A stretch of 64,000 bases of DNA from Filimonas zeae (lineage in GTDB: Bacteria > Bacteroidota > Bacteroidia > Chitinophagales > Chitinophagaceae): positions 1-64,000 of the forward strand of contig NZ_BMIB01000006.1 in assembly GCF_014641615.1 (NCBI RefSeq). The letters run 5' to 3'. Positions within the stretch are counted from its first letter, which is position 1. Each line of letters opens with the position of its first letter. The notes under the pieces were generated by a model. That model saw only the letters and a program-made list of their open reading frames with translations, had not been told where the DNA came from and made no database searches. A program made the position numbers and the translations under genes. Of this stretch, positions 1 to 8,290 are shown piece after piece.

Positions 1-69
1 TTGATTTTCATCTGTGATTTGGTTGATAATAAGGTTGTGAACCTTCAGGCCGTATGCCGTTATCATTTG

Positions 70-375
70 TAGTTAAAGAGCTTTTCTTTTCCCTTTTGAC
101 TTTTTACTTTCAATCGGGTTGCAAAGGTAAGCGTTTTATTTTCAATCTTCCAAAAGTTTTTCAGAATTATTTTTGATGTTTCTTCTGACTAACTTTCTGA
201 TTTTCAATACTTTTTAAGAGCTGTTCCGTTTTTGAAGCGGGTTGCAAAGGTAGCAGTTTTTAAACTTCAGTTCCAAATTTATTTTCAGATTTTTGAACGT
301 TTTTATTCCTGACTGTCAACCTTTTAAAGAGCTTCCGTTTTCGTTGAACGGGCGGCAAAGATAAGAGGATTTTAT
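70..375. repeat. Three diverged direct repeats in AT-rich non-coding DNA
   Basis: Three imperfect copies of one block lie about 123 and 111 bp apart. Each begins with a (T)TAAAGAGCT-like box and ends in a G/C-containing core: GGGTTGCAAAGGTAAG at 116-131, GGGTTGCAAAGGTAGC near 239-254 and GGGCGGCAAAGATAAG at 350-365. The cores are followed by T-rich, C-poor sequence. No open frame of convincing composition covers them. From memory, GCAAAGGTAA-type blocks in T-rich DNA often occur near rRNA operons and other non-coding spots in Bacteroidota genomes, but no rRNA is present here. Function is unknown. Confidence 0.55.
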
Positions 376-474
376 TCCCCGCCAAATATATTTGAAATGT
401 CTGCGGAAAACTTTTCAGTGCAGACGGTAGTTTACTCAATGAAGAGTGATTCAGCACTAGCAAAAAGCACTTTA

Positions 475-836
475 GTGCTTACGGATTTTCCGTAAGTGCT
501 GACGGATTTCTCGTCAGTGCTGACGGATTTCTCGTCAGCGCTAACGGATTTCTCGTCAGTGCTGACGGATTTCTCGTCAGCGCTAACGGATTTCTCGTCA
601 GCGCTAACGGATTTCTCGTCAGCGCTAACGGATTTCTCGTCAGCGCTAACGGATTTCTCGTCAGCGCTAACGGATTTCTCGTCAGCGCTAACGGATTTCT
701 CGTCAGCGCTGACGGATTTCTCGTCAGTGATAACGGATTTCTCGTCAGTGCTGACGGATTTCTCGTCAGCGCTAACGGATTTCTCGTCAGCGCTAACGGA
801 TTTTCTGTAAGTGCTGACGGATTTCCCGTTAGCGCT
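475..836. repeat. 21-bp tandem repeat array, about 17 units, each a potential hairpin
   Basis: The motif ACGGATTT recurs every 21 bp from 481 to 816, giving about 17 units. A typical unit has left arm GCTGACG or GCTAACG, a seven-base loop GATTTCT, and right arm CGTCAGC, so it folds into a 7-bp stem. About ten units carry A in the fourth position of the left arm. That is an A-C mismatch in a plus-strand RNA but a tolerated G-U pair in a minus-strand RNA. The first unit (about 475-498) pairs TTACGG with CCGTAA instead, a compensated change. Since 21 is a multiple of three, every frame without a stop is open and gives artificial heptapeptide repeats. The repeat is continuous, so it is not a CRISPR array. 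Confidence 0.9.
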
Positions 837-1005
837 GAGAACTTTTCCCTAAGCAACCAGGTATTTCCCCTAAGCACTTAGTACTTTTTTTTCAGCAACC
901 AGGATTTTCCTCTAAGTGCTTAGCACTTTTCCCTCAGTAACCAGGATTTTCTCCTAAGCGCTTAAAACCTTTACCTCAGCAATCAGAAATTACTCTTTAG
1001 TAATC
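837..1005. repeat. Decayed continuation of the hairpin array with 42-bp higher-order period
   Basis: Downstream of the regular array the sequence keeps the same register but is diverged. The words AACCAGGTATTT, AACCAGGATTTT and AACCAGGATTTT recur about every 42-43 bp (near 856, 898 and 940), that is, two 21-bp units. Between them lie self-complementary words such as AAGTGCTTAGCACTT. This looks like an older, mutated part of the same array. From about 1005 to 1356 I see no repeat and no gene, only AT-rich DNA that may hold the promoter for the following ABC gene. Confidence 0.6.
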
Positions 1006-1356
1006 TAATGGCTTCTTCCCTCCTGATGAATCCTCCGCAGCACTGACTCCTTTTTTGCTGGTAACAAAAGTTCCACCGACATCTCCAACTCCCGGTCACA
1101 CAGCTGATGCATACATTATATATCGGAAGTTACATATGGCATACATGGCTTATGGAAAACAATATTTGTGTGGATAGTAATATATTGAGTGCTGAAAAAC
1201 AGCAACTGCTATAAGGATATGCACTGCATACATGCCGCTGTATCAAATAGATACAAAAGCTGTATCGAAAGCGAACAACCAGAGCAGCTATGTATTCCTA
1301 ACCAAAACAGAACCAATCACTTATTCAATTGGCACATTTCTATAAACCTAAGAATC

Positions 1357-2022
1357 ATGATTAAGTTACAGCACGTTTCCAAATGGGTAAATACCGGCTC
1401 AACCCGTACGTTTTTACTGAAAGATGTAAGTCTGGATATTGCAGAAGGTGAGTTTGTTTCTATTATGGGGCCTTCCGGTTCCGGCAAATCTACCCTCCTC
1501 AACGTAATTGGCATGCTGGATCAATTTGATGAAGGCCAATATGCCTTTCTGGATCAGCCCGTTCACCAGCTGAAAGAAAAACAACGCACCGCTTTATATA
1601 AACAATATATCGGTTTTGTATTTCAGGCCTACCACCTCATTGACGAACTAACAGTGTACGAGAACATAGAAACCCCGTTATTATACCAGAATGTAAAAAC
1701 GGCCGAGCGGAAGGCCATCGTGGCTGATACGCTGGACAAATTTCAGATCGTGGGCAAAAAAGACCTGTTCCCTTCACAGCTGTCAGGCGGCCAGCAACAA
1801 CTGGTGGGCATTGCCCGGGCACTGGTAGCCAGACCCAAACTGTTACTGGCAGATGAACCTACCGGCAACCTCAACTCTAAACAGGGCGAAGAAATTATGG
1901 AGTTGTTCAGCAAACTGAATAAAGAAGAAGGTGTAACCATTATACAGGTAACCCATTCAGAAAAGAACGCCGGCTACGGATCACGCATTATTAACCTGCT
2001 CGACGGCAGAATTGAATCATAA
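1357..2022 (+). CDS. ABC transporter ATP-binding protein (MacB/LolD type)
   Basis: A 221-residue ATPase that would power a MacB- or LolCDE-like permease in the inner membrane. The motifs are intact: Walker A GPSGSGKST at residues 38-46, signature LSGGQQQ near 141, Walker B LLLADEP near 162, and the switch histidine in VTHSE. The length is normal for the family. The frame is open upstream to 1189, but the extra 56 residues resemble no ABC domain, so the ATG at 1357 (MIKLQHVSKW) is chosen. A TolC-like gene follows after 24 bp. No permease or membrane fusion protein is adjacent, which is unusual for this type of efflux system; they may be encoded elsewhere. Confidence 0.9.
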   Translation: MIKLQHVSKWVNTGSTRTFLLKDVSLDIAEGEFVSIMGPSGSGKSTLLNVIGMLDQFDEGQYAFLDQPVHQLKEKQRTALYKQYIGFVFQAYHLIDELTVYENIETPLLYQNVKTAERKAIVADTLDKFQIVGKKDLFPSQLSGGQQQLVGIARALVARPKLLLADEPTGNLNSKQGEEIMELFSKLNKEEGVTIIQVTHSEKNAGYGSRIINLLDGRIES

Positions 2023-2046
2023 TCCCATCAGAAAGTATTTGTTACC

Positions 2047-3492
2047 ATGAGTATCCGACGCAGTACTGTTATCCTCTCCTCCTTTCTATCACTTTACTGC
2101 GGTATTGTTACCGCACAGGCTTCGGGCGATACCGGCAGGCTGTCGCTTCAGCAGTGCGTGGAAATTGCCATAAAAAACAATGCAGATGTGCAGCGGAAAG
2201 GATTACAGAGAGAATCTGCCCATCTGAACTGGACGCAGTCTAAAGAATACCTGCTGCCTACTTTAAATGCAGATGCCTATCACGGCAGCAATCAGGGCCG
2301 CAGTATTAACCCTTATACCAACACGTATATTGATCAGCAGCTTACATATGCCAACTACAGCGTTTACTCCAACCTCACGCTGTTTCAGGGGCTGAGCCTG
2401 CAAAATGCCATTAAACAAAACAGGCAGAACTTCAATGCCGCCTCTTACGAAGAACAGCAGCAGAAGGAGTTGTTAACGCTAAACGTGATTATGGCCTACC
2501 TGCAGGTACTGACCAATGAAGATTTGCTGGCTCTTTCTTATCAGCAGCAGGAAGTAAGTACGCGGCAGGTGGAGCGGCTGGATATACGCAATGCCGACAG
2601 TGCTGCTGACCCTAAGGAATTGTATGACTTAAAAGGCCAGTTAGCCAATGATCAGTTATCCGTGGTAAATACGCAGAACAGCCTGGAAAACGCACGGCTA
2701 AGTCTGGCGCAGCTAATGAATATTCCTTACACCCCACTCCTGGCCTTTCAGCGCATGAGTACGGGCAGTAACAGCCAGCTGTTGTACGACGCCAGTGCAG
2801 CAGAGGTTTTTAAAAATGCCGAAGCCAACCTGGCTATGGTAAAAGCAGCCGATCTGCGAAAAGCCAGTGCCGAAACTGCCATTCAGGTACAAAAAGGAAG
2901 GGGATATCCTACCGTGTTTTTAAATGGAAGCCTTGCCACCAACTACTCCAGCGCCGGTACACTTCAAAACCTGGTAAGAACCACAGAAGCAGCAGGCAAC
3001 AGCTATGTAGATTATAACGGCACCAAACTGCCCGTAATAGAGCAATACAACGAATACAAAGCTTCCAGAATACCTTACGGTACACAATTGAACAATAACC
3101 TGAATAACAGCATCAGTATAGGTGTAACTATTCCCATTCTCAACAGCTTCCAGAACAAAAACCGGATAGCACAAGCCAGAATTACGGCAAAAGACGCGGC
3201 TATTACTGCCAATACCGTACGTATACAGTTACAACAAAGTGTGGAGCAGGCTTATTTTAACATGACGGCCGCCCAAAACAAATACAAGGTATTACAACAG
3301 CAACTGGCTGCTTTTAAAGAGAGTTTCCGCGTAGCAGAGGTAAAGTTTAATGCAGGGGCAATTAACTCGGTAGATTATGTGGTAGCCAAAAACAACTACG
3401 ACCGGTCTAACATAAATATGGTAGTAGCCGGGTATGATCTGCTGATACGGATCAAATTACTCGACTACTACCAGGGAAAACCTTTATGGTAA
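2047..3492 (+). CDS. TolC family outer membrane efflux protein
   Basis: A 481-residue outer membrane channel component. An N-terminal signal peptide (about residues 1-26, ending near TAQA) is followed by two TolC/OEP repeats. Features include LSLQQCVEIAIKNN near the start of the mature protein, a long helical stretch with Gln/Ala-rich heptads, and a C-terminal repeat with VEQAYFNM and FKESFRVAEVKFNAGAINSVDYV. The last motif is typical of Bacteroidota TolC homologues. It starts 24 bp after the ABC ATPase stop, so the two are probably co-transcribed. The stop faces the stop of icd only 4 bp away and no hairpin separates them. The transported substrate cannot be told from sequence. Confidence 0.9.
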   Translation: MSIRRSTVILSSFLSLYCGIVTAQASGDTGRLSLQQCVEIAIKNNADVQRKGLQRESAHLNWTQSKEYLLPTLNADAYHGSNQGRSINPYTNTYIDQQLTYANYSVYSNLTLFQGLSLQNAIKQNRQNFNAASYEEQQQKELLTLNVIMAYLQVLTNEDLLALSYQQQEVSTRQVERLDIRNADSAADPKELYDLKGQLANDQLSVVNTQNSLENARLSLAQLMNIPYTPLLAFQRMSTGSNSQLLYDASAAEVFKNAEANLAMVKAADLRKASAETAIQVQKGRGYPTVFLNGSLATNYSSAGTLQNLVRTTEAAGNSYVDYNGTKLPVIEQYNEYKASRIPYGTQLNNNLNNSISIGVTIPILNSFQNKNRIAQARITAKDAAITANTVRIQLQQSVEQAYFNMTAAQNKYKVLQQQLAAFKESFRVAEVKFNAGAINSVDYVVAKNNYDRSNINMVVAGYDLLIRIKLLDYYQGKPLW

Positions 3493-3496
3493 CAGC

Positions 3497-4951
3497 TTAC
3501 TGACCTTGTGCCAGGCTGTACGCTTTTTTATCTCCAAAGGTGTTGAGAAGCTCCAGGGAACATACTCTGAAATCACCACTCAGGCTTACATATAAACCTA
3601 TAACGTCCTGTTGGTTTAAAGCATGTTCATCAATGCTTTCAAAACGGACGTTATACTGGTTTACCAGGTTGGTAAACTTAGAACCGGTAGGCCATACCTG
3701 GGTACCACGGTTGCTGATGTTTACCAGCTTGAATTTTACACCAGCATGACGCAGACACTTATCTGCTATCTCCTGCGGTTGCAGGTTGCTTTCGATAAAC
3801 AGATCCACCCCGTTGATTTTTTCAGACACATGGGTTTCACTTTCCATCATCGCATTCTTAGACAGGTTGAATACCGTACAGCTGATGGCATGATCTGCCA
3901 TATCCGGCTTTGGATTGTGCTCAGGCTTTTTACCAAAGTTTTTTACAACAGCATTCGCAAATTCAACGGTATTCATAGCAGGTTTGCTACGATCGCCAAA
4001 GTCACCGGTTCTTACACCGCTTTCCAGCGTATACAGTAAAGCGTTCTCAATCATGTTGGCTTTATCATATAAACCTACGTGCTGTAATAAAGAGAAACCA
4101 CTCAGCAGTAACGCTGTAGGGTTAGCAATACCCTTACCGGCAATATCCGGAGCAGTACCGTGCACCGCTTCAAAAATGCTGATATGATCGCCTACGTTGG
4201 CAGAAGGGGCAAAACCTAAACCACCTACCAGACCGGCACAAAGATCACTCACAATATCACCCTGCAGGTTGGTAAGTACCACCACATCAAATGTATCAGG
4301 ACGGGTAACCAGTTTCATACACAGGTCATCCACAATTACATCATCTGCTTTCAGGTCAGGATAGTTCTTGGCTACTTCATAAAAGCACTCCAGAAACAAA
4401 CCATCGGTCAGCTTCATAATGTTGGCTTTGTGTCCGCAGGTAATGCGGCGTGCGCCTTTTTTGCTGGCCATTTCAAAAGCGTACTTTATTACCTGCATGC
4501 TACCGGGGCGGGTAATAAAACGGCGGCTTAAAGCCACATCGGGTGTAAGCATGTGCTCCACACCACCATAAGTATCTTCAATATTCTCACGAACAATAGT
4601 AACATCAATAGGAATACCTGCTTTACTAAACACAGTATCTACACCATGCAGTGTTTGAAACACCCTTTTGTTGGCGTAAGTATTCCATGTTTTACGCGCA
4701 GTAACGTTAATGCTTTTAACCCCCTTACCTTTAGGGGTTTCCATTGGTCCTTTAAACAGGATACCCAGATTTTCAATAGTTTGCTGCGCCTCAGAGGTCA
4801 TGCCATTGCTAAACCCTTTGTCAAACACCCATTTTCCCATGTCTACAAACTCGTATTCCAGGGGCACCTGTGCTGCCTGAAAAATAGAAAGAACGGCATC
4901 CATTATTTCCGGTCCAATACCATCGCCCTTTGCCACCGCAATCTTTGTCAT
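3497..4951 (-). CDS. icd: NADP-dependent isocitrate dehydrogenase, long (Thermus-like) type
   Basis: TCA-cycle enzyme oxidising isocitrate to 2-oxoglutarate and CO2 in the cytoplasm. At 484 residues it has the catalytic isocitrate/isopropylmalate dehydrogenase domain over about residues 1-335 and a C-terminal extension of about 140 residues, as in the Thermus thermophilus type. Visible motifs are AKGDGIGPEI at the N-terminus, TIVRENIEDTYGG in the substrate region, NLQGDIVSDLCAGLVGGLG for metal binding, and FEAVHGTAPDIAGKG for the cofactor loop. The ATG is at 4951. A TACCTTCG box (minus strand, 4993-5000) lies about 40 bp upstream and could be a -7 element. NADP rather than NAD specificity is inferred from the family. 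Confidence 0.93.
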   Translation of the reverse strand: MTKIAVAKGDGIGPEIMDAVLSIFQAAQVPLEYEFVDMGKWVFDKGFSNGMTSEAQQTIENLGILFKGPMETPKGKGVKSINVTARKTWNTYANKRVFQTLHGVDTVFSKAGIPIDVTIVRENIEDTYGGVEHMLTPDVALSRRFITRPGSMQVIKYAFEMASKKGARRITCGHKANIMKLTDGLFLECFYEVAKNYPDLKADDVIVDDLCMKLVTRPDTFDVVVLTNLQGDIVSDLCAGLVGGLGFAPSANVGDHISIFEAVHGTAPDIAGKGIANPTALLLSGFSLLQHVGLYDKANMIENALLYTLESGVRTGDFGDRSKPAMNTVEFANAVVKNFGKKPEHNPKPDMADHAISCTVFNLSKNAMMESETHVSEKINGVDLFIESNLQPQEIADKCLRHAGVKFKLVNISNRGTQVWPTGSKFTNLVNQYNVRFESIDEHALNQQDVIGLYVSLSGDFRVCSLELLNTFGDKKAYSLAQGQ

Positions 4952-5049
4952 CGTGATTCAGTTTTAAGTTGTAAAATTAATTGGAAAGCGGTGCGAAGGT
5001 ACACCAATTAACTTTTTTCCTTATTTTTATACAGAGCAAGAATTTATCC

Positions 5050-5436
5050 ATGATATCCAAAATTTCCGAGGGTGTACAAATAAGTGTGGAAACTTTTTAC
5101 CAGGATGAATACAGTCACCCGGTAAACAGTGAATACATGTTCGCCTACCGTATCACTATAGAGAACCATAACCACTTTTCCGTTAAGCTGTTGCGTCGTC
5201 ATTGGTTTATATACGACAGTAACGGCCAGAACCGCGAAGTAGAAGGAGAAGGCGTAGTTGGTATGCAACCCGTATTAGAACCTGGCAAGCAATTTCAATA
5301 TGTAAGTGGCTGTAATCTGAAAACAGAAATAGGTCGTATGCAGGGCACTTACCTGATGGAAAATCTGAATTCCCTGAGCACTTTCATTGTTAAGATTCCT
5401 CCTTTTCAAATGGTAGCCCCGTTTAAAAACAACTAA
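5050..5436 (+). CDS. apaG: ApaG domain protein (DUF525)
   Basis: A 128-residue single-domain protein of the ApaG family, an immunoglobulin-like beta-sandwich. ApaG was linked to Co2+/Mg2+ efflux and Ap4A levels in enterobacteria, but its biochemical role is not settled. Family features are visible: the start SEGVQISVETFY, FAYRITIENHN, KLLRRHWFIYDSNG, VVGMQPVLEPGKQFQYVSGC and the C-terminal FIVKIPPFQMVAP. The frame opens at 4981 but homology begins at the ATG at 5050. It is divergent from icd. A terminator hairpin begins within its last codons. Confidence 0.92.
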   Translation: MISKISEGVQISVETFYQDEYSHPVNSEYMFAYRITIENHNHFSVKLLRRHWFIYDSNGQNREVEGEGVVGMQPVLEPGKQFQYVSGCNLKTEIGRMQGTYLMENLNSLSTFIVKIPPFQMVAPFKNN

Positions 5437-5455
5437 ACGTCAGGGGCTCTTTTTT
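5415..5455 (+). terminator. Intrinsic terminator overlapping the end of apaG
   Basis: AGCCCC-GTTTA inside the last codons pairs with TAAAC and GGGGCT downstream, with a four-base bulge, followed by CTTTTTT. The stem therefore begins in the coding sequence. Confidence 0.7.
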
Positions 5456-5487
5456 ACATTTAACGAAACTATAACCTTTCAGCACTA

Positions 5488-6510
5488 TTAGCGGGGCTTG
5501 TACTTGGCCTCGTCAAATATTTGTTTGGCCGGAGTGTCCATCAACTGCTTAGGACTGGCTTCTGTATGTTTTTCCATCCACTTCTTTACAATCTGCCAGC
5601 CTACAAACTGGCCTATATATCCGGGAGAATCTTCACCCAGTACCGTTGTTTTAGGACCATCATTTATATAATCCCTCGTTTGCAGGGGATCAGTAATATA
5701 TAACAGATCATTACGTACAAAATAGTTCCAGATCAACGCTTCATTCTTATAACAACCATCCAGCTGCGCCTGCGTATATCCTGTTTTCACACTATCAGCA
5801 CTGGCTGGCAACAGCAGGTCCAGTATATATAAGCGCTTACCCAGCTCCACCATCTGCTCAATCAGCGGGCGGCTGCCATTACCCGAAGGAAAACAATCTT
5901 CCACCAGGTTACGCATACAGTTTACCGGTATATAAGCAGCTTCAAAACGGCGGCTCTGATAAGCAGGATATACCTCACGCAGATAATCGGAGTAATATAA
6001 AGGAAAGTCTTTTCCCAGGTTCAGCTGTAAACCCACTGCCATACCGGAAGCTGTAAGCACATTACTGTACCCTTCCATAGGCCCCACAAAGCAAATCATC
6101 TTCTCCGGCAGCTTATAAGCCGGAAAATAATGATGCATCAGCTTCATACCCTGCAGCACTTCTTTCTCCACCGCCTTTGTATCCGGAAAATGTTTTTGTA
6201 CAGAATCATAAACAGGACGATAGTCGTGCATAAATAATTTCACCTTCGCAGGCACGCTATCCGGTTGCGGTTCCAGCCCCAGTATGTTAAACAGATAATC
6301 GTTTACAAACGTTCCGTATTTAGCCTGCAGGCTATCCAGCGAAGCCACCATATGCAGGGTATCCATAGTAAACAAATCCCTGTCGAACCGCTGCACTTCA
6401 AAAGCAAGCGATATTCCCGATACATCAGGCACTTTTTTCTGGGGGGAAGAGCAGGCCATTACACCTGCCAGCAAACCGGAGAGGATCCGGTAACGAACCG
6501 TGAACTTCAT
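5488..6510 (-). CDS. gldB: Gliding motility lipoprotein GldB
   Basis: A 340-residue predicted lipoprotein of the GldB family. It is needed for gliding in Flavobacterium; the family has a fold related to DUF2268 putative Zn proteases. The N-terminus carries a basic region, hydrophobic stretch and lipobox VMAC with Cys20. Family stretches such as VQRFDRDLF, FLFNILG-like and CFVGPMEGYSNVL can be read. The frame is open far upstream, but that overlaps nadE on the other strand; the ATG at 6510 directly before the signal peptide is the start. It is divergent from nadE with only 42 bp between start codons. Function is inferred from family membership. Confidence 0.88.
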   Translation of the reverse strand: MKFTVRYRILSGLLAGVMACSSPQKKVPDVSGISLAFEVQRFDRDLFTMDTLHMVASLDSLQAKYGTFVNDYLFNILGLEPQPDSVPAKVKLFMHDYRPVYDSVQKHFPDTKAVEKEVLQGMKLMHHYFPAYKLPEKMICFVGPMEGYSNVLTASGMAVGLQLNLGKDFPLYYSDYLREVYPAYQSRRFEAAYIPVNCMRNLVEDCFPSGNGSRPLIEQMVELGKRLYILDLLLPASADSVKTGYTQAQLDGCYKNEALIWNYFVRNDLLYITDPLQTRDYINDGPKTTVLGEDSPGYIGQFVGWQIVKKWMEKHTEASPKQLMDTPAKQIFDEAKYKPR

Positions 6511-6552
6511 ACCGGCGAAGATAATGGTTTGCTTACTTCTTATCTTTATGCT

Positions 6553-8235
6553 ATGAAAATCGTTCTCGCACAGCAGAATTACCACATTGGCAATTTCGAA
6601 AGTAATACCCGGAAAATTATAGAAGGTATAGAACAGGCGAAAGCGCAGGGTGCTGACCTGGTGGTATTTAGTGAAATGAGCATCTGCGGCTATCCCGCAC
6701 GTGACTTTGTAGAGTTTACAGATTTTATAGACAAATGCTATGAAGCCGTAAACACCATTGCCGCACATGCAGATGGCATAGGCGTGCTGGTAGGCTCCCC
6801 CGCACACAACCCCGTAAAAGGCGGTAAAAGCCTTTTTAACGCAGCCTTTATGCTGTACGATAAAAAGATTCAGGCAGAGGTGCATAAAACCCTGTTGCCT
6901 ACCTACGATGTGTTTGATGAGAACCGGTATTTTGAACCGGCCTACAACTGGCAGGTAATTCCTTTTAAAGGGAAAAAGCTGGCGGTAACGGTGTGTGAGG
7001 ATATCTGGAACCTGGGCGATAGCGTGTTGTACCGCGTTTGCCCGATGGACCAGCTGATGGAACAGCAGCCGGATGTAATGATTAACCTCAGCGCCTCCCC
7101 TTTCGACTATACACATGATGAAGACCGTAAAGCCATTGTGAAAGCCAATGTACTCAAATACGGTATTCCTATGTTTTACTGCAACGCAGTAGGCAGCCAA
7201 ACGGAAATTGTGTTCGATGGCGGCTCTCTCATCTTTGATAAACAAGGTAACTTATGCAAAGCATTGCCTGCATTTGAAGAAGCGATAGATGGCGCAGTAC
7301 TGAACGATGATGGCAGCATAGACGCTCCCATACTGGAACCGGCCCTGCGCCTGCCCAACCGGGTTTTGAATCCTGAAACCCTGCAGCCCACGCTAAACAT
7401 AGCACAGATATATCAGGCACTGGTAATGGGCATACGCGATTACTTTTCTAAAATGGGCTTTACCAAAGCCATCCTGGGCAGCTCCGGCGGTATAGACTCT
7501 GCTGTTACCCTGGCACTGGCCTGCGAAGCACTGGGCAGGGAAAATGTAAGAGCTATTCTTATGCCCTCTCCTTACTCTACAGAACACTCGGTAAATGATG
7601 CCGTAGCATTAAGCGGGCACCTGGGCAATCCTTACGACATTGTACGTATCAATGATATTTACCAGTCGTTTCTGGATACCCTGGCTCCCATATTCAACAA
7701 CCTGCCTTTTTCGCTGGCAGAAGAAAATATGCAGAGCAGAACCCGCGGCAATCTGCTCATGGCCATTTCCAACAAGTTTGGTTATATACTGCTCAATACC
7801 TCTAACAAAAGTGAATTAAGCACCGGCTACGGCACGCTGTATGGCGATATGGCGGGCGGTTTGGGTGTACTGGGCGATTGCTATAAACTGCAGGTGTATG
7901 AACTGGCCCGGTATATTAACCGCAACGGGGAAGTAATACCGGAAAACATTATTACCAAACCACCGAGCGCAGAGTTACGCCCTGACCAGAAAGACAGCGA
8001 CAGCCTGCCGGATTATGAGGTACTGGACAGCATTCTTTACCAATATATTGAAATGCGGCAGGGCCCGGCAGAGATTATAGGGCAGGGATTTGACGCCGCA
8101 CTAGTGAACAGGGTGTTAAAAATGGTAAACGTGAACGAGTACAAACGCAACCAGTTTTGCCCCATAATACGTGTATCACCCAAGGCTTTTGGTGTTGGCC
8201 GGCGTGTTCCCATTGTAGCAAAGTATTTATCCTGA
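6553..8235 (+). CDS. nadE: Glutamine-dependent NAD+ synthetase
   Basis: Last step of NAD biosynthesis: ATP-dependent amidation of nicotinate adenine dinucleotide with ammonia taken from glutamine. The 560-residue protein has an N-terminal nitrilase-type glutaminase domain with the Glu-Lys-Cys triad: Glu41 in VVFSEMSICGYP, Lys near 111 in VHKTLLPTYD, Cys near 148 in VTVCEDIWN. The C-terminal synthetase domain has the PP-loop LGSSGGIDSAVTLA near 308 and KSELSTGYGTLYGDMAGG. Homology starts at the ATG at 6553; the upstream open frame overlaps gldB. A TATCTTTA box lies only 5 bp before the start codon, suggesting a very short leader. Confidence 0.96.
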   Translation: MKIVLAQQNYHIGNFESNTRKIIEGIEQAKAQGADLVVFSEMSICGYPARDFVEFTDFIDKCYEAVNTIAAHADGIGVLVGSPAHNPVKGGKSLFNAAFMLYDKKIQAEVHKTLLPTYDVFDENRYFEPAYNWQVIPFKGKKLAVTVCEDIWNLGDSVLYRVCPMDQLMEQQPDVMINLSASPFDYTHDEDRKAIVKANVLKYGIPMFYCNAVGSQTEIVFDGGSLIFDKQGNLCKALPAFEEAIDGAVLNDDGSIDAPILEPALRLPNRVLNPETLQPTLNIAQIYQALVMGIRDYFSKMGFTKAILGSSGGIDSAVTLALACEALGRENVRAILMPSPYSTEHSVNDAVALSGHLGNPYDIVRINDIYQSFLDTLAPIFNNLPFSLAEENMQSRTRGNLLMAISNKFGYILLNTSNKSELSTGYGTLYGDMAGGLGVLGDCYKLQVYELARYINRNGEVIPENIITKPPSAELRPDQKDSDSLPDYEVLDSILYQYIEMRQGPAEIIGQGFDAALVNRVLKMVNVNEYKRNQFCPIIRVSPKAFGVGRRVPIVAKYLS

Positions 8236-8290
8236 GTAATTCAGTATAGTATTAAACCTTAATTTCAGTGTTCTAAAAAATCTAATAGCA

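Noticed and set aside
475..836. CRISPR array.
   Set aside because: The units run head to tail with no unique spacers and are only 21 bp; no cas genes are near.
479..877. Heptapeptide-repeat proteins readable on both strands of the array (plus 496-810, minus 479-877).
   Set aside because: A 21-bp repeat leaves stop-free frames on both strands by arithmetic. There is no signal peptide, start context or domain, and the hairpin design explains the sequence better.
3540..5011. Plus-strand open frames across icd.
   Set aside because: They are antisense to a strongly conserved enzyme and have no domain of their own.
6511..7245. N-terminal extension of GldB to 585 residues.
   Set aside because: It would lie opposite nadE, has no homology and precedes a clear lipoprotein signal peptide at 6510.
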